Below, piece after piece: positions 8,358 through 17,515 of a stretch of DNA of 64,000 bases (positions are counted from its first letter, which is position 1; each line of letters begins with the position of its first letter). The notes beneath the pieces were generated by a model, which was given only the letters and a program-made list of their open reading frames with translations, was not told the DNA's origin and ran no database searches. The DNA is from Arthrobacter sp. NIO-1057 (GTDB lineage: Bacteria; Actinomycetota; Actinomycetes; Actinomycetales; Micrococcaceae), in NCBI RefSeq assembly GCF_900094805.1, contig NZ_FMAT01000007.1, positions 88,702 through 152,701 of the forward strand, read 5' to 3'. The position numbers were made by a program, and so were the translations under genes.

Positions 8358-9803
8358 ATGGGTACCCAATATCAACTCACTTTTGATCGCCATGAATCTG
8401 AAGTGTCTTCAGAACTCATTGCACAATCGCTGGAATCAGCAAAACACATAAGTTACTGGCTAGATCACGAACAACGCCCAGAACCTCATGCGTCGCTGCA
8501 TGGTTCTATCACCACTGACCTACTCATCGTTGGTGGCGGATACACCGGGTTATGGACCGCCCTGCAGGCCAAAGAACGAGACCCACAACGACAAGTAATC
8601 CTCATTGAAGGCCAGCGCATTGGCTGGGCGGCTTCTGGACGAAACGGCGGATTCTGCGAAGCTTCACTAGTTCACGGAGAAGCCAACGGCGAAAACCACC
8701 TGCCCAAGGAAAATGCGTTGCTCACGCGGCTTGGCGCGCAAAACCTCGATGAAATCGAAGCCACGATCCAGAAGTACTCTATGGATGTCGATTTTGTGCG
8801 GCAGGGCGTACTCAACGTTGCTACCGAAGCGCACCAGGTGTCGTGGGTGGCCGAAGAGTCCGAGGCACCAGGGGTGGACTTCCTTGATGAGCAGCAGGTT
8901 AAATCCGTCATCAACTCACCTGATTTTTTGGCTGGGGCACTGGACCACCAGTCCACAGCGCTGGTTCACCCCGCCAAGTTGGCGTGGGAACTTGCGCGGG
9001 TTTGTCGCCAACTCGGCGTAGAAATCTACGAACATACCCACGCGTTAGAACTTCGAGATGCCGACAAGGGAGTAATAGTACTCACTGCTGACGGCCAGAT
9101 CACGGCAAATCGCGTGGCCTTGGCAACCAATGTTTTCCCTTCGCTATTGGCTCGCCATCGATCCCGCATCATCCCGGTCTACGACTACGCGTTGATGACC
9201 GAACCGCTCTCCACAGAACAGCGCAAGTCGATCGGCTGGGAGAACATGGTCGGCCTAGCCGACATGAATAACCGATTCCACTATTCGCGGCCAACGATCG
9301 ATGCCGAAGGAAACTTCAGGATCCTCTATGGCGGCTACGATGCCCTCTACCATTTCGGTAGAAAAGTACGTTCCAGCTATGACAACAATCCGCCAACCTT
9401 CAATAAATTAGCTGCCCACTTCTTTGGTACCTTCCCCCAACTGACCGAGGTGAAATTTTCCCATGCTTGGGGCGGGGCCATCGATACCTGCTCGCGTTTC
9501 TTTTCCTTCTTTGATCTGACCCACGGTGGCAAGGTTGCATACTGTGCAGGATTTACTGGCCTAGGCGTTGGTGCAACACGATTCGGTGCCAAGGTCATGT
9601 TGGACCTGCTCTCTGGTCAGAAAACTGAACTCACAGAATTGGACATGGTTCGCACCAAACCCATCGCTTTCCCACCTGAGCCTGCAGCCTGGTTGGGAGT
9701 CAAAGTCATGACAAATCAGCTGATCAAGGCTGATCATAATGAAGGAAAACGCTCCCTGTTCTTGAAGCTCATGGACAAGATCGGGATGGGGTTCGACTCC
9801 TAA
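8358..9803 (+). CDS. FAD-dependent amine oxidoreductase (DAO family, PuuB-like)
   Basis: A 481-residue flavoprotein with an N-terminal dinucleotide-binding loop, LIVGGGYTGLWTAL (about 56-69), the SGRNGGF motif near 96, and a C-terminal FAD segment, FTGLGVGATRFGAKVM. Family members such as PuuB oxidise gamma-glutamylputrescine or related amines. The next gene, 43 bases downstream, encodes a gamma-aminobutyraldehyde-type dehydrogenase, so putrescine or a close relative is the likely substrate. No gamma-glutamylputrescine synthetase gene is in view, so direct putrescine oxidation is possible. The start has AAGGAAAG upstream. Confidence 0.85.
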   Translation: MGTQYQLTFDRHESEVSSELIAQSLESAKHISYWLDHEQRPEPHASLHGSITTDLLIVGGGYTGLWTALQAKERDPQRQVILIEGQRIGWAASGRNGGFCEASLVHGEANGENHLPKENALLTRLGAQNLDEIEATIQKYSMDVDFVRQGVLNVATEAHQVSWVAEESEAPGVDFLDEQQVKSVINSPDFLAGALDHQSTALVHPAKLAWELARVCRQLGVEIYEHTHALELRDADKGVIVLTADGQITANRVALATNVFPSLLARHRSRIIPVYDYALMTEPLSTEQRKSIGWENMVGLADMNNRFHYSRPTIDAEGNFRILYGGYDALYHFGRKVRSSYDNNPPTFNKLAAHFFGTFPQLTEVKFSHAWGGAIDTCSRFFSFFDLTHGGKVAYCAGFTGLGVGATRFGAKVMLDLLSGQKTELTELDMVRTKPIAFPPEPAAWLGVKVMTNQLIKADHNEGKRSLFLKLMDKIGMGFDS

Positions 9804-9846
9804 TGACAGATTTACTCATCAATTGAACACCCCAAGGAGAACTAAC

Positions 9847-11337
9847 ATGGATTTCTACAACCCATCGCTGGGGCACCAGTTCATTAACGGACAACAGGTT
9901 CGCGGACAGGGACCTTTGTTGCAGCGCGTCTCCCCCGCCACGGGCGAACTCCTGCTTGAGGTCGACACGGCCAGTATTGAACAAGTGGATCAGGCAGTAC
10001 AGGCCGCCGCCCAAGCGTATACGACGTGGTCGGCCCTCACTCCGGGGGAACGATCAGATCATCTTTTGGCTTTCGCCCGAGAACTTGAGGATCATGCCGA
10101 AGAACTGGCACAGGTGGAAACGGCACAAACCGGCAAAAGCATTCGGATGTCCACAGAGTTTGATGTTCCTGGAACTATCGACAATGTGAATTTCTTTGCT
10201 GGTGCGGCCAGAAACCTGCAGGGTTTGGCCGCTGGCGACTACGCAGGAAACACAACGTCCATGATCCGTCGCGAAGCTATCGGCGTCATTGGGTCGATCA
10301 GCCCCTGGAACTACCCACTGCAAATGGCTGCTTGGAAGGTTCTACCAGCCATCGCAGCAGGAAATACCATTGTGCTCAAACCTAGTGAGCTCACTCCAGG
10401 TACCTCAATGCTTTTTGCTAAGGCAGCCAAGGATGCGGGCCTACCTGATGGTGTCATCAATGTGATCTGCGGCGATGGACCCACTGTTGGCAGTGCCCTT
10501 GTACGCCATCGCCTGGTGAAAATGACTTCCTTCACCGGTTCCACCGCGGTGGGTCTAAAGATCATGTCGATGGCTGCCGAACGTGGAAATCGTGTTCATC
10601 TGGAACTTGGAGGCAAGGCACCGTTTGTCGTCTTTGACGATGCCGATATCGAGGCCGCGGCCCACGGCGCGGTGGCCGGCTCCACCATTAATGCTGGTCA
10701 GGACTGCACTGCAGCAACACGTGCATATGTGCATTCTTCCGTATTCGAAAAATTCACCTCCAGGGTATCCGAGCTGATGGAATCAATGGTGGTAGGAGAT
10801 CCGAGCGATCCAAATACGGATATGGGCTCACTCATTAGCCAAGCACACCTAGAGAAGGTTTCAGCCATGGTTGAACGCGCTCAACAAGACGGTGCCAGGG
10901 TGCTGGCCGGTGGAAGGCGTGAGGAACGTGCGGGGTTCTACTACCGGCCGACGCTACTAGTTGGCGCTAGGCAAGATTCAGAAATTGTTCAGGACGAAGT
11001 ATTCGGACCGGTATTGGTGGCTTTGCCCTTTGATACCGATCAGGAAGCTATTGATCTGGCTAATGACTCGCCGTACGGTTTGGCTGCCAGCGCATGGACG
11101 AAGAATGTGGACCGCGCCATGATGGCCAGCGCTCAGATCCAGGCAGGTTGCGTGTGGATTAATGAGCATATCCTCATCGTTTCTGACATGCCTCATGGTG
11201 GTTATAAAGCCTCGGGCATGGGCAAGGATATGAGCCAGTATTCCTTTGATGAATACACGAACGTCAAGCACGTGATGCTATCCCACGACCCGGCGCCTCA
11301 TCGCGGTTGGCAGGACACCGTTTTCAAGCAACGTTAG
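9847..11337 (+). CDS. Gamma-aminobutyraldehyde dehydrogenase
   Basis: Oxidises 4-aminobutyraldehyde to GABA. The 496-residue enzyme has N155 in PWNYP, the KPSE cofactor site near 178, base E253 in LELGGK and nucleophile C287 in INAGQDCTAATR. The NAGQDCTAA context is typical of PatD/aminobutyraldehyde and betaine-aldehyde dehydrogenases. It follows the FAD amine oxidase gene by 43 bases, forming a two-gene operon for amine to amino acid conversion. The ATG at 9847 has AAGGAGA six bases upstream; the open frame starts at a TTG at 9823. It converges on the next gene with only seven bases between. Confidence 0.87.
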   Translation: MDFYNPSLGHQFINGQQVRGQGPLLQRVSPATGELLLEVDTASIEQVDQAVQAAAQAYTTWSALTPGERSDHLLAFARELEDHAEELAQVETAQTGKSIRMSTEFDVPGTIDNVNFFAGAARNLQGLAAGDYAGNTTSMIRREAIGVIGSISPWNYPLQMAAWKVLPAIAAGNTIVLKPSELTPGTSMLFAKAAKDAGLPDGVINVICGDGPTVGSALVRHRLVKMTSFTGSTAVGLKIMSMAAERGNRVHLELGGKAPFVVFDDADIEAAAHGAVAGSTINAGQDCTAATRAYVHSSVFEKFTSRVSELMESMVVGDPSDPNTDMGSLISQAHLEKVSAMVERAQQDGARVLAGGRREERAGFYYRPTLLVGARQDSEIVQDEVFGPVLVALPFDTDQEAIDLANDSPYGLAASAWTKNVDRAMMASAQIQAGCVWINEHILIVSDMPHGGYKASGMGKDMSQYSFDEYTNVKHVMLSHDPAPHRGWQDTVFKQR

Positions 11338-11344
11338 GTAGCGG

Positions 11345-12463
11345 CTACAGTCCAGAAAGCAGCTGGTTCAGTTTTTTCGTCGCCATTCCCGGCTCGGTCG
11401 TGGCGAAGAAGTACTGAGCCAGCTGTTTTTGTTGTCCAGCGACTCCACCAGCGGCCAGTTTCGCGACGCGATCTGCCAGGCCGTTGGCGTTGCCCAATTG
11501 TTGGTCCATAGGCAACCCGTCACGAAGTTTGCTCGGACGTTCAGCAGCGAGCAGTAAGGGAATGTTGAGGGCCACTGCATCGTAGGCCATAGCGGAGGTA
11601 TCGCAGATGGCTACGTCGGCCCAGACTAAGGATTGCGAGGCATCACTAACCGGATCCAGTGTTGGTTCGAACCTAGTTTGTAAGGTTGCCACGGTCTTCT
11701 TCGCTTCGGCGGAGATATCGCCGGTCTTGGGATGAGGTCGGAAGCGCACTTCAAAACGGTCATCATTGACCAGCTGTGCGAGGATTCTTTCACCTAGCTT
11801 AATGACGGAGGAATAGGCCATTGCTTGCGAGTCGCCTTCCCATGTCGGGGCGTAGAGGACTCGGATCTTCTCCGATGCTGGGGCCGGTTCAAGAGCATCG
11901 AGCTGGGGGCGTCCGATCTGCACGAGGTGGGAAGAATCGAAGCGAGAAATATTCTCCGTGATACGTTCTACCGCTGCTTCACCGGCAACGCAGGCGTAAT
12001 CATAGGCTTTGAGTTGGTTTGAAACCATCGAGGCTTTTTCACTCTCACCATGGTTGAGGTGAATATGCGCTGGCCCGTTGAAGCGAAGCATGGTGAAGTT
12101 TCGTTGGGCATTGTTCACGTAGCTAATCGACTTGGTGTTCCAGTCACGCAGCTTTGACTCGATTTGTTCGATGGAACGCGTGAACAATATTGGCAATTCG
12201 CTGGCCTTCAACGCTTGTCGCGCAGAGAGTGAATCCATCAGTACTAGGCCAATGCGCAGGCCCTGTTGGGCAAGACGCTCGAAGGTCCCCAGCCAGACAC
12301 CTAATTGGTAGAACTGGCCGGGGCCTTCGGCAAAGAAAATAACATGGTCGGCTTGTTGTATTTCCCGTTGGCCTTTGGCTATTTCTGCTCGCACCGATCG
12401 CTCAGCGATCAAAGCGCGTGCCTTACCAGTCGCCTGATTAATTTGGGAAGGAATCAATGCCAT
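11345..12463 (-). CDS. CDP-glycerol glycerophosphotransferase-like protein
   Basis: A 372-residue protein resembling the C-terminal catalytic domain of TagB/TagF enzymes that add glycerol phosphate units to cell-wall teichoic acids. Family features are HLNHGESEKAS (near 137), with the conserved HG, YAPTWEG (near 205), FRPHPKT (near 245) and the CDTSAM motif near 290 that binds the CDP-glycerol phosphates. It is shorter than full TagF and lacks an N-terminal glycosyltransferase domain. The gene follows the zinc-binding lipoprotein gene by 20 bases and may share its transcript. The exact polymer made is unknown. Confidence 0.8.
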   Translation of the reverse strand: MALIPSQINQATGKARALIAERSVRAEIAKGQREIQQADHVIFFAEGPGQFYQLGVWLGTFERLAQQGLRIGLVLMDSLSARQALKASELPILFTRSIEQIESKLRDWNTKSISYVNNAQRNFTMLRFNGPAHIHLNHGESEKASMVSNQLKAYDYACVAGEAAVERITENISRFDSSHLVQIGRPQLDALEPAPASEKIRVLYAPTWEGDSQAMAYSSVIKLGERILAQLVNDDRFEVRFRPHPKTGDISAEAKKTVATLQTRFEPTLDPVSDASQSLVWADVAICDTSAMAYDAVALNIPLLLAAERPSKLRDGLPMDQQLGNANGLADRVAKLAAGGVAGQQKQLAQYFFATTEPGMATKKLNQLLSGL

Positions 12464-12483
12464 ACATGTAGTCTACGTACCTG

Positions 12484-13488
12484 TTAGCCGTTGATCGCGG
12501 AAGCCAAGTTGGAAATGTTGGATTTCATCCAATCCAAGTAGTTGGAATCATCCTGAATGGTTTCCGCGAAGTCTACGACGGGCACGTTAGCGGACTCTGC
12601 GTTCTTTTTCAGAGTCTTGGTTTCGCTACCCTCGGTCTGCACGTTGTAGGCCAACATATCAGTCTTGCCCTCCTTCAGCTCGTCCTGAGCTTTCTTGAGA
12701 GTCGTCGGAGCGATACCTTCGCCTTCTTCGATGGCTTCGCTCAGACCTTCAGGGGTGACATCCTCCATGCCAGCATCATCTAGAAGATGGAATGGAACAG
12801 GTTCAGTCATGATGAACTTTTTGCCCTCAAGCTTGGCGTCGCTGAGTTGGGTCTGCAGGTCTTTAATGCCGGCGTTGAATTCTTCAGCATTTTTTGTGTA
12901 CTGCTCTGCGTGGGCAGCGTCAGCCTTGCCGAAGGTCGTCGCTAGCTCATCAGCCAGGGCAGACATTGAATCTAGGTCATACCAGATATGCTCGTTGTAC
13001 CCTGCGTGATCATGGCCTTCATGCGAATCCTCGTCGGCATGTTCGGCATGCTCTTCAGCGCTCTCGTCTTCGTGGCCTTCTTCTTCCTCATGCTCTTTGG
13101 CAATAGGAGAAGTGTCCACCGCGTGAATCAACTCGACGTTCGAGGCCTGATCGCTAGGCAAGGACTGAACCAGCGAATCCATGAACGGGTCGTATCCACC
13201 GCCGTTTGCAAGAACAACGTTTGCCTCGGAAATGGAGAGCTTGTCACGGGTGGTCGGCTCATAGGAGTGCGGATCTTGGGCGGCCGAGGTGATGATCTCG
13301 CTGACGCTCACGGTATCGCCACCCACGGCTTGGGCAATTTGGCCGTACACATTGGTAGTTGCAACCACTTTGACTGCAGATGAATCTGCTTCAGTCGCTT
13401 CGCCACTGATCCCCGCACAGCCTACGAGGACCATCCCGGCTGTCGGTACGGCTACAGCCAATGCAAGCAATGAGCGATACTTCTTCAT
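12484..13488 (-). CDS. Zinc/manganese ABC transporter substrate-binding lipoprotein (ZnuA family)
   Basis: An extracellular metal-binding lipoprotein. It has a signal peptide ending in lipobox LVGC (C24), a DPHSYE motif (H74), NEHIWYDL (H167) and, between them, a loop about 30 residues long packed with His, Glu and Asp (about 132-161), as in ZnuA proteins. The ATG at 13488 has GGAGAA five bases upstream; the longer open frame to 13557 would destroy the signal peptide. No permease or ATPase gene lies beside it, so it is an orphan component here. Two imperfect GAGAAC-NN-TTC repeats in the upstream region could be Zur sites, which fits zinc-controlled expression. Confidence 0.88.
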   Translation of the reverse strand: MKKYRSLLALAVAVPTAGMVLVGCAGISGEATEADSSAVKVVATTNVYGQIAQAVGGDTVSVSEIITSAAQDPHSYEPTTRDKLSISEANVVLANGGGYDPFMDSLVQSLPSDQASNVELIHAVDTSPIAKEHEEEEGHEDESAEEHAEHADEDSHEGHDHAGYNEHIWYDLDSMSALADELATTFGKADAAHAEQYTKNAEEFNAGIKDLQTQLSDAKLEGKKFIMTEPVPFHLLDDAGMEDVTPEGLSEAIEEGEGIAPTTLKKAQDELKEGKTDMLAYNVQTEGSETKTLKKNAESANVPVVDFAETIQDDSNYLDWMKSNISNLASAING

Positions 13489-13517
13489 GCGCGTTCTCCA
13501 TCTAAACAGGGTTGCTA

Positions 13518-13556
13518 TTGAGAACAATTCTACATTACTTTTGAGAACCGTTCGCA
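13518..13556 (-). promoter_or_regulatory. Candidate Zur operator pair upstream of the zinc-binding protein gene
   Basis: Two similar sites, TTGAGAACAATTCTAC (13518-13533) and TTGAGAACCGTTCGCA (13541-13556), lie 23 bases apart. Each is an imperfect inverted repeat. A TAGAAT -10-like box (13532-13527, minus strand) falls within the first. Assignment to Zur rests on the downstream gene's function. Confidence 0.4.
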
Positions 13557-13557
13557 C

Positions 13558-14808
13558 CTATGAGTCTACGTTAGTGGCATACAAGGACCGTTTGCCATGC
13601 GCTCCGCCCGTACCAGTAGCCTTCACCACCATGACCGCAATGGCCGTCGTGACCGGAATTGCTAGTACCAATCCAATAGAACCAATCAGAATCCGAATAA
13701 CTTCCTCAGCCATCTCCCCAGAGCTCAACGTCACACCAAATCCCTGATTGCTCATGGCCGCAATGGCCAAGATTGGCAGGGCCGCACCAGCATAGGCAAA
13801 GGCAATGGTGTAGACCGTAGAAGCAATATGGTCACGACCAATACGCATCCCACGGAAGAACAATTCTTTAGCCGTCGCCTTAGGTGAGGTTTCAGCCAGT
13901 TCCCACACGGTGGCTGACTGCGTGATGGTGACATCGTTGAGCACACCCATGCCACCGATCAGCACACCGCAGATCAGCAAACCAGGTAGGGAGATTTGCG
14001 GTGCCACCGTCGACAGGGTCATCGCCGACTCGCTGTTAGCGCCAGTCAATGCAGCCGCATCCGTCAACCACAAAATCAAGGCGGCGGTCACGCCCAAACC
14101 AAAGAGAGTTCCAAGTAATGCTGTTGATGTTTTCGCATTGAGCCCATGAGCAAAATACAACGCCACAAACATGATCGCCGTGGCACCGGTCAGTCCGACC
14201 AGCACAGGATTCCCGCCCTCAATGAGCGCCGGAACCATAAAGAAGATCATGAACGCAATGCCACCAACCAGACCAATGACCGCGCGGGTACCACGCCAAC
14301 CAGCCACCAGCACGACCACGACTCCATAGGCAATAGCCAAGAGAGCCATCGGCAAGGTGCGCACAAAGTCCACAAAAACGTAAGGACTACCGCTCGTGGT
14401 ATCCACCTGAGAAAGATCCAAATAACGTAGCGTGTCGCCGGGGCGCGCATCCCGCGATTGCAACATTTCCGGTGGAATCTCCATTTGGATCTCTGCTCCG
14501 CCCGAAGCTGGCATGACGTAAGTGACAGTGCATTCCAGCTTCTTGCCACCCACATCTTCTAAGCCTTGGGACGAAGGACAAGTTTCCACTTCACTTCGGG
14601 TCACCGTTCCGGTAGCCATGGTGGCGCCACCGGCGGTATCCATGGAGCCGTCCAAGGCAAACTTGTTATAGGTTCCTTGCGGCCAAAGGACAATCACCAT
14701 AACCATCGCCAGCACGCCAATGGGCGCTAGCAACGCCCACAGGATTATTGACGCCCTGCGTCGGCGTCGGGGATCTTGCAAAATCGGTTCGTCATGGTGG
14801 TGGCCCAC
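13558..14808 (-). CDS. YibE/F-family membrane protein
   Basis: A membrane protein of about 416 residues with one N-terminal segment, an extracytoplasmic domain of about 100 residues that contains two Cys (CPSS and LECTV), then seven or so hydrophobic helices. GGMGVLNDVTITQSATVWEL is characteristic of the YibE/F family, whose biochemical role is not established. A GTG at 14808 with GGAG nine bases upstream is preferred; the frame opens at a TTG at 14823. The N-terminus is His/Asp/Arg-rich (HHHDE, RRRRR). The gene lies 69 bases upstream of the zinc lipoprotein gene in the same direction, but a separate promoter is likely there. Confidence 0.8.
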   Translation of the reverse strand: MGHHHDEPILQDPRRRRRASIILWALLAPIGVLAMVMVIVLWPQGTYNKFALDGSMDTAGGATMATGTVTRSEVETCPSSQGLEDVGGKKLECTVTYVMPASGGAEIQMEIPPEMLQSRDARPGDTLRYLDLSQVDTTSGSPYVFVDFVRTLPMALLAIAYGVVVVLVAGWRGTRAVIGLVGGIAFMIFFMVPALIEGGNPVLVGLTGATAIMFVALYFAHGLNAKTSTALLGTLFGLGVTAALILWLTDAAALTGANSESAMTLSTVAPQISLPGLLICGVLIGGMGVLNDVTITQSATVWELAETSPKATAKELFFRGMRIGRDHIASTVYTIAFAYAGAALPILAIAAMSNQGFGVTLSSGEMAEEVIRILIGSIGLVLAIPVTTAIAVMVVKATGTGGAHGKRSLYATNVDS

Positions 14809-14943
14809 AGGGTCTGACTCCAAATCAATAAAGGCGAATCGTCTGTTCCAAGTCTAAGAGCACCGTGCTGACTACCTTGGGATGATCAATAAATCCTCCG
14901 CAAGGTTCATGTCGCTAGGAAGAATCAGCGAGAGAATTGAGCT

Positions 14944-16143
14944 ATGAGCTCGCCACACTACTTGCCTCCACCAGTGCCTCTGGCCAAGGAGGAACAAAGT
15001 TTTTCTTTCCATCGACTGTTGCGCCGTAATCATGACTACCGTTGGTGGCGTCCCTTAGCTTTTGCCGGAACTGGAATCGGGTTCTATATCGCACTGCTTA
15101 TCGTTGCGATGCTGATTATTTTTGTCGCCGCATTAGTTAATCCAGCAACCTGGGCAGCTGACACCAGTGGGGCAACAGACTCGATGGCTATCGAAGCAGA
15201 GCTCGATATGACGTCGCCTATTGAGTTCGCCATCACCATGGCATCGTTGATCATCATGATTCCCGCGGTCTATCTGGCCTATCTCCTGCTCGGATCAAAA
15301 CCGGTCGGATCGCTCATTTCCGTCGCTGGAAAATTGCGCTGGCGCTGGTTCGGGGTAGCTATTGGCACCAGTGCCCTACTTTTTGCCGCGTATTTTGCCC
15401 TGAACTTTGCTCTATCGGCTTCCGGGGTTGGAGAACAAACTGATCTGATCCCAACGAAAGTCCCAGCAGATCCATTGTTCTTCGCCCTACTGGTCATCTT
15501 GCTAACGCCCTTTCAGTGCGCTGCCGAAGAATTAGTGTTTCGTGGCGCAATGATGCAAGTGATCGGTAGCTGGCTAAAGCACCCCCTCTTTGCCATTCTT
15601 CTACCCGTGCCACTGTTTACCGTCGGCCACCTCTATGACGTTTATGGTCTTTTAGACGTGAGCGCATTCGCCATCGCTGCCGGGTACCTATCATGGCGCA
15701 CCGGTGGATTGGAAGCGGCAATGGCCATGCACATCATCAATAACACCTTCCTGTTCTTACTCGGAGCGATGGGCCAAATTGATATGAATGCTTCATCTTC
15801 CAGCCCGACATCCCTGATCTTCTCGGTTCTTTTCACTGCTGTACTAACGTATGTTTTGGTCAAGCTGTCCGATAAGAACAAGGTGGCTCGCACGGCTGGA
15901 CCCATCCCTGAAGCGACAAGGCCACCACTATTGCAGCCGTGGCCAATGGCCCAGCCAATGTATCACCAGCCACAAGCCTATTGGGCTCCCCCAATGGATC
16001 CATCGATTCAGCAGGCACAACCGCCTTACCCGCAGAACTACCCACCAGCTCCTGGATACCCACCGGCAGGTGGATACCCGACAGCTCCTCCAGCTCCCCC
16101 AACTGATACGTTTGGAAATCCTCCAGAGAATCATGATCGTTAG
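14944..16143 (+). CDS. CPBP-family intramembrane metalloprotease with Pro-rich tail
   Basis: A multi-pass membrane protein of 399 residues. The CPBP (Abi) core carries EELVFR (E195, E196, R200), H229 and HIINN (H263, N267), the residues expected to bind metal and form the active site. About seven membrane segments span 42-305. The last 75 residues form a cytoplasmic tail rich in Pro, Gln, Tyr and Gly (repeated YPP/PGYP units). The family includes prenyl-protein peptidases and bacteriocin immunity proteins; no bacteriocin gene is nearby, so the target is unknown. The gene is single and ends at a strong terminator. Confidence 0.87.
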   Translation: MSSPHYLPPPVPLAKEEQSFSFHRLLRRNHDYRWWRPLAFAGTGIGFYIALLIVAMLIIFVAALVNPATWAADTSGATDSMAIEAELDMTSPIEFAITMASLIIMIPAVYLAYLLLGSKPVGSLISVAGKLRWRWFGVAIGTSALLFAAYFALNFALSASGVGEQTDLIPTKVPADPLFFALLVILLTPFQCAAEELVFRGAMMQVIGSWLKHPLFAILLPVPLFTVGHLYDVYGLLDVSAFAIAAGYLSWRTGGLEAAMAMHIINNTFLFLLGAMGQIDMNASSSSPTSLIFSVLFTAVLTYVLVKLSDKNKVARTAGPIPEATRPPLLQPWPMAQPMYHQPQAYWAPPMDPSIQQAQPPYPQNYPPAPGYPPAGGYPTAPPAPPTDTFGNPPENHDR

Positions 16144-16184
16144 TTAGAGAAGTAATCATCTGGCGCTTGGTCAGGGTCACACAG

Positions 16185-16228
16185 AGAATTGGGTTCGTTC
16201 CACGATTTTGTGGAACGAACCCAATTCT
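16185..16228. terminator. Bidirectional terminator, 19-bp perfect stem
   Basis: AGAATTGGGTTCGTTCCAC and its complement close a 6-base loop (GATTTT) between two convergent genes. Confidence 0.85.
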
Positions 16229-16243
16229 CATTTCTATTCAGTG

Positions 16244-17374
16244 TTAGGACTTAGCCCAGCGCAGCAAGGCCGCGATACCTGCGCCATCTGGAATGACAGA
16301 ATCCGGAACATAACGGATCGTGGCATCAGTCAGAGCGGTAGCCCGCAAGAGCACCTCCGGTGCCGGCCATTCGCCAGCCACGAGTTCTGCGTGGTCATCC
16401 CCCTCCTGATGGGCAAGCCAAGGTTCAGCACTCAAAGCACGCAAAGTATGCTCATCTTGGTACTGTCCAACCAGAACAGTTTCAGCCTGGGCCGACTGTA
16501 AAGCGGTCACCACTTCATCGAGTCCGACCGCCAAAAGGGAACGACCGTTACCCGATTGTTCAGTAACCTTCGCTTCCAAGTCAGCCAGGGCTTTACTCTT
16601 CACATCCTCGATCAGCTTACTGATCTGCGCATCAACCTGCTTTACGTCAGCGCCACCTGTTCGAGTGTGCGAATCAATGACTTCTACATACTCTTTGAGG
16701 GTTGCCGGTATTTGAGCAATAACTGCCTCTCGCGCTTTGATGTCCCCGGAGATCACGATCAATCGCACGTAGTTCTCGGCCGCCATCCTTTTAATGAGCC
16801 CGGCCACTTCGTCCGCGTTTCTGCGGACCATTTCATCCGCGGCGGCCTGTGCCTTGGGCTGATCATATTCACCAGGCACCTTACGTGCATGGTGAATTTC
16901 TTCGGGTAACCCGACGATTCCTTGGCTGGTGATACGTTCCGGTGACGTGGTGTTGTACAGGTAGACCTCGCCACCGTCCTTGCCGACCTCAGCGACCAGG
17001 TATGAAAAGGAACCACCGCGAGCACGTGCCAGCGCGGTGAAATTCGGGAATGGTCCTACATCCACCGCTGGACTTTGAACCTTGAGTCCAGGAATGATTT
17101 CGTTGAGAACAACTTCCCCAGCATGAACCGCAACAAACCGTGCAACCGGTGCTCGCAGGCCCTCGGCAGGATCCAAAGCGCCGATGAGTGCTTGGACATC
17201 TTCTGCCTTGGCTTGTTGAGACTTCAGCAATTTGGCAACATCTTCCGGGAGCCGGTCGGCAGCTTCTTGAGCGGCCGTCGTGCCCAGTGAAGCGTCCACC
17301 AGAGCGGTGCTCCACGAACCATTCCTTCGATAGAGCGAAGCGTCGATTCCATTAGAATCCGCGCGTAGTGCCAT
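16244..17374 (-). CDS. Rv2629-like protein, baeRF/Vms1 release-factor-like family
   Basis: A soluble protein of 376 residues that matches actinobacterial Rv2629-type proteins. They share an eRF1-like fold with the bacterial and archaeal eRF1 (baeRF) and Vms1 group, and a ribosome-associated peptidyl-tRNA hydrolase role has been proposed for the group. Segments supporting this are FTALARARGGSFSYLVAEV (about 117-135), RLIVISGD (about 210) and the C-terminal LLVGLDEV-VLVGQYQDE region. The ATG at 17374 follows AAGGGAG by five bases. The gene is single and flanked by terminators or converging genes. Function is inferred from the family only. Confidence 0.75.
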   Translation of the reverse strand: MALRADSNGIDASLYRRNGSWSTALVDASLGTTAAQEAADRLPEDVAKLLKSQQAKAEDVQALIGALDPAEGLRAPVARFVAVHAGEVVLNEIIPGLKVQSPAVDVGPFPNFTALARARGGSFSYLVAEVGKDGGEVYLYNTTSPERITSQGIVGLPEEIHHARKVPGEYDQPKAQAAADEMVRRNADEVAGLIKRMAAENYVRLIVISGDIKAREAVIAQIPATLKEYVEVIDSHTRTGGADVKQVDAQISKLIEDVKSKALADLEAKVTEQSGNGRSLLAVGLDEVVTALQSAQAETVLVGQYQDEHTLRALSAEPWLAHQEGDDHAELVAGEWPAPEVLLRATALTDATIRYVPDSVIPDGAGIAALLRWAKS

Positions 17375-17515
17375 GCTGACTCCCTTCCGCACGCGACCCT
17401 TGGCCGCGTTGCGACTAGATCCGTGGCTCTAACCTAACATCACTATTCAGTGGCTGGAAGAGGTAACCAGAAACTAACCTGTGGTTTGGAAGAAAGTCAG
17501 CATCCCTTCAACTTT

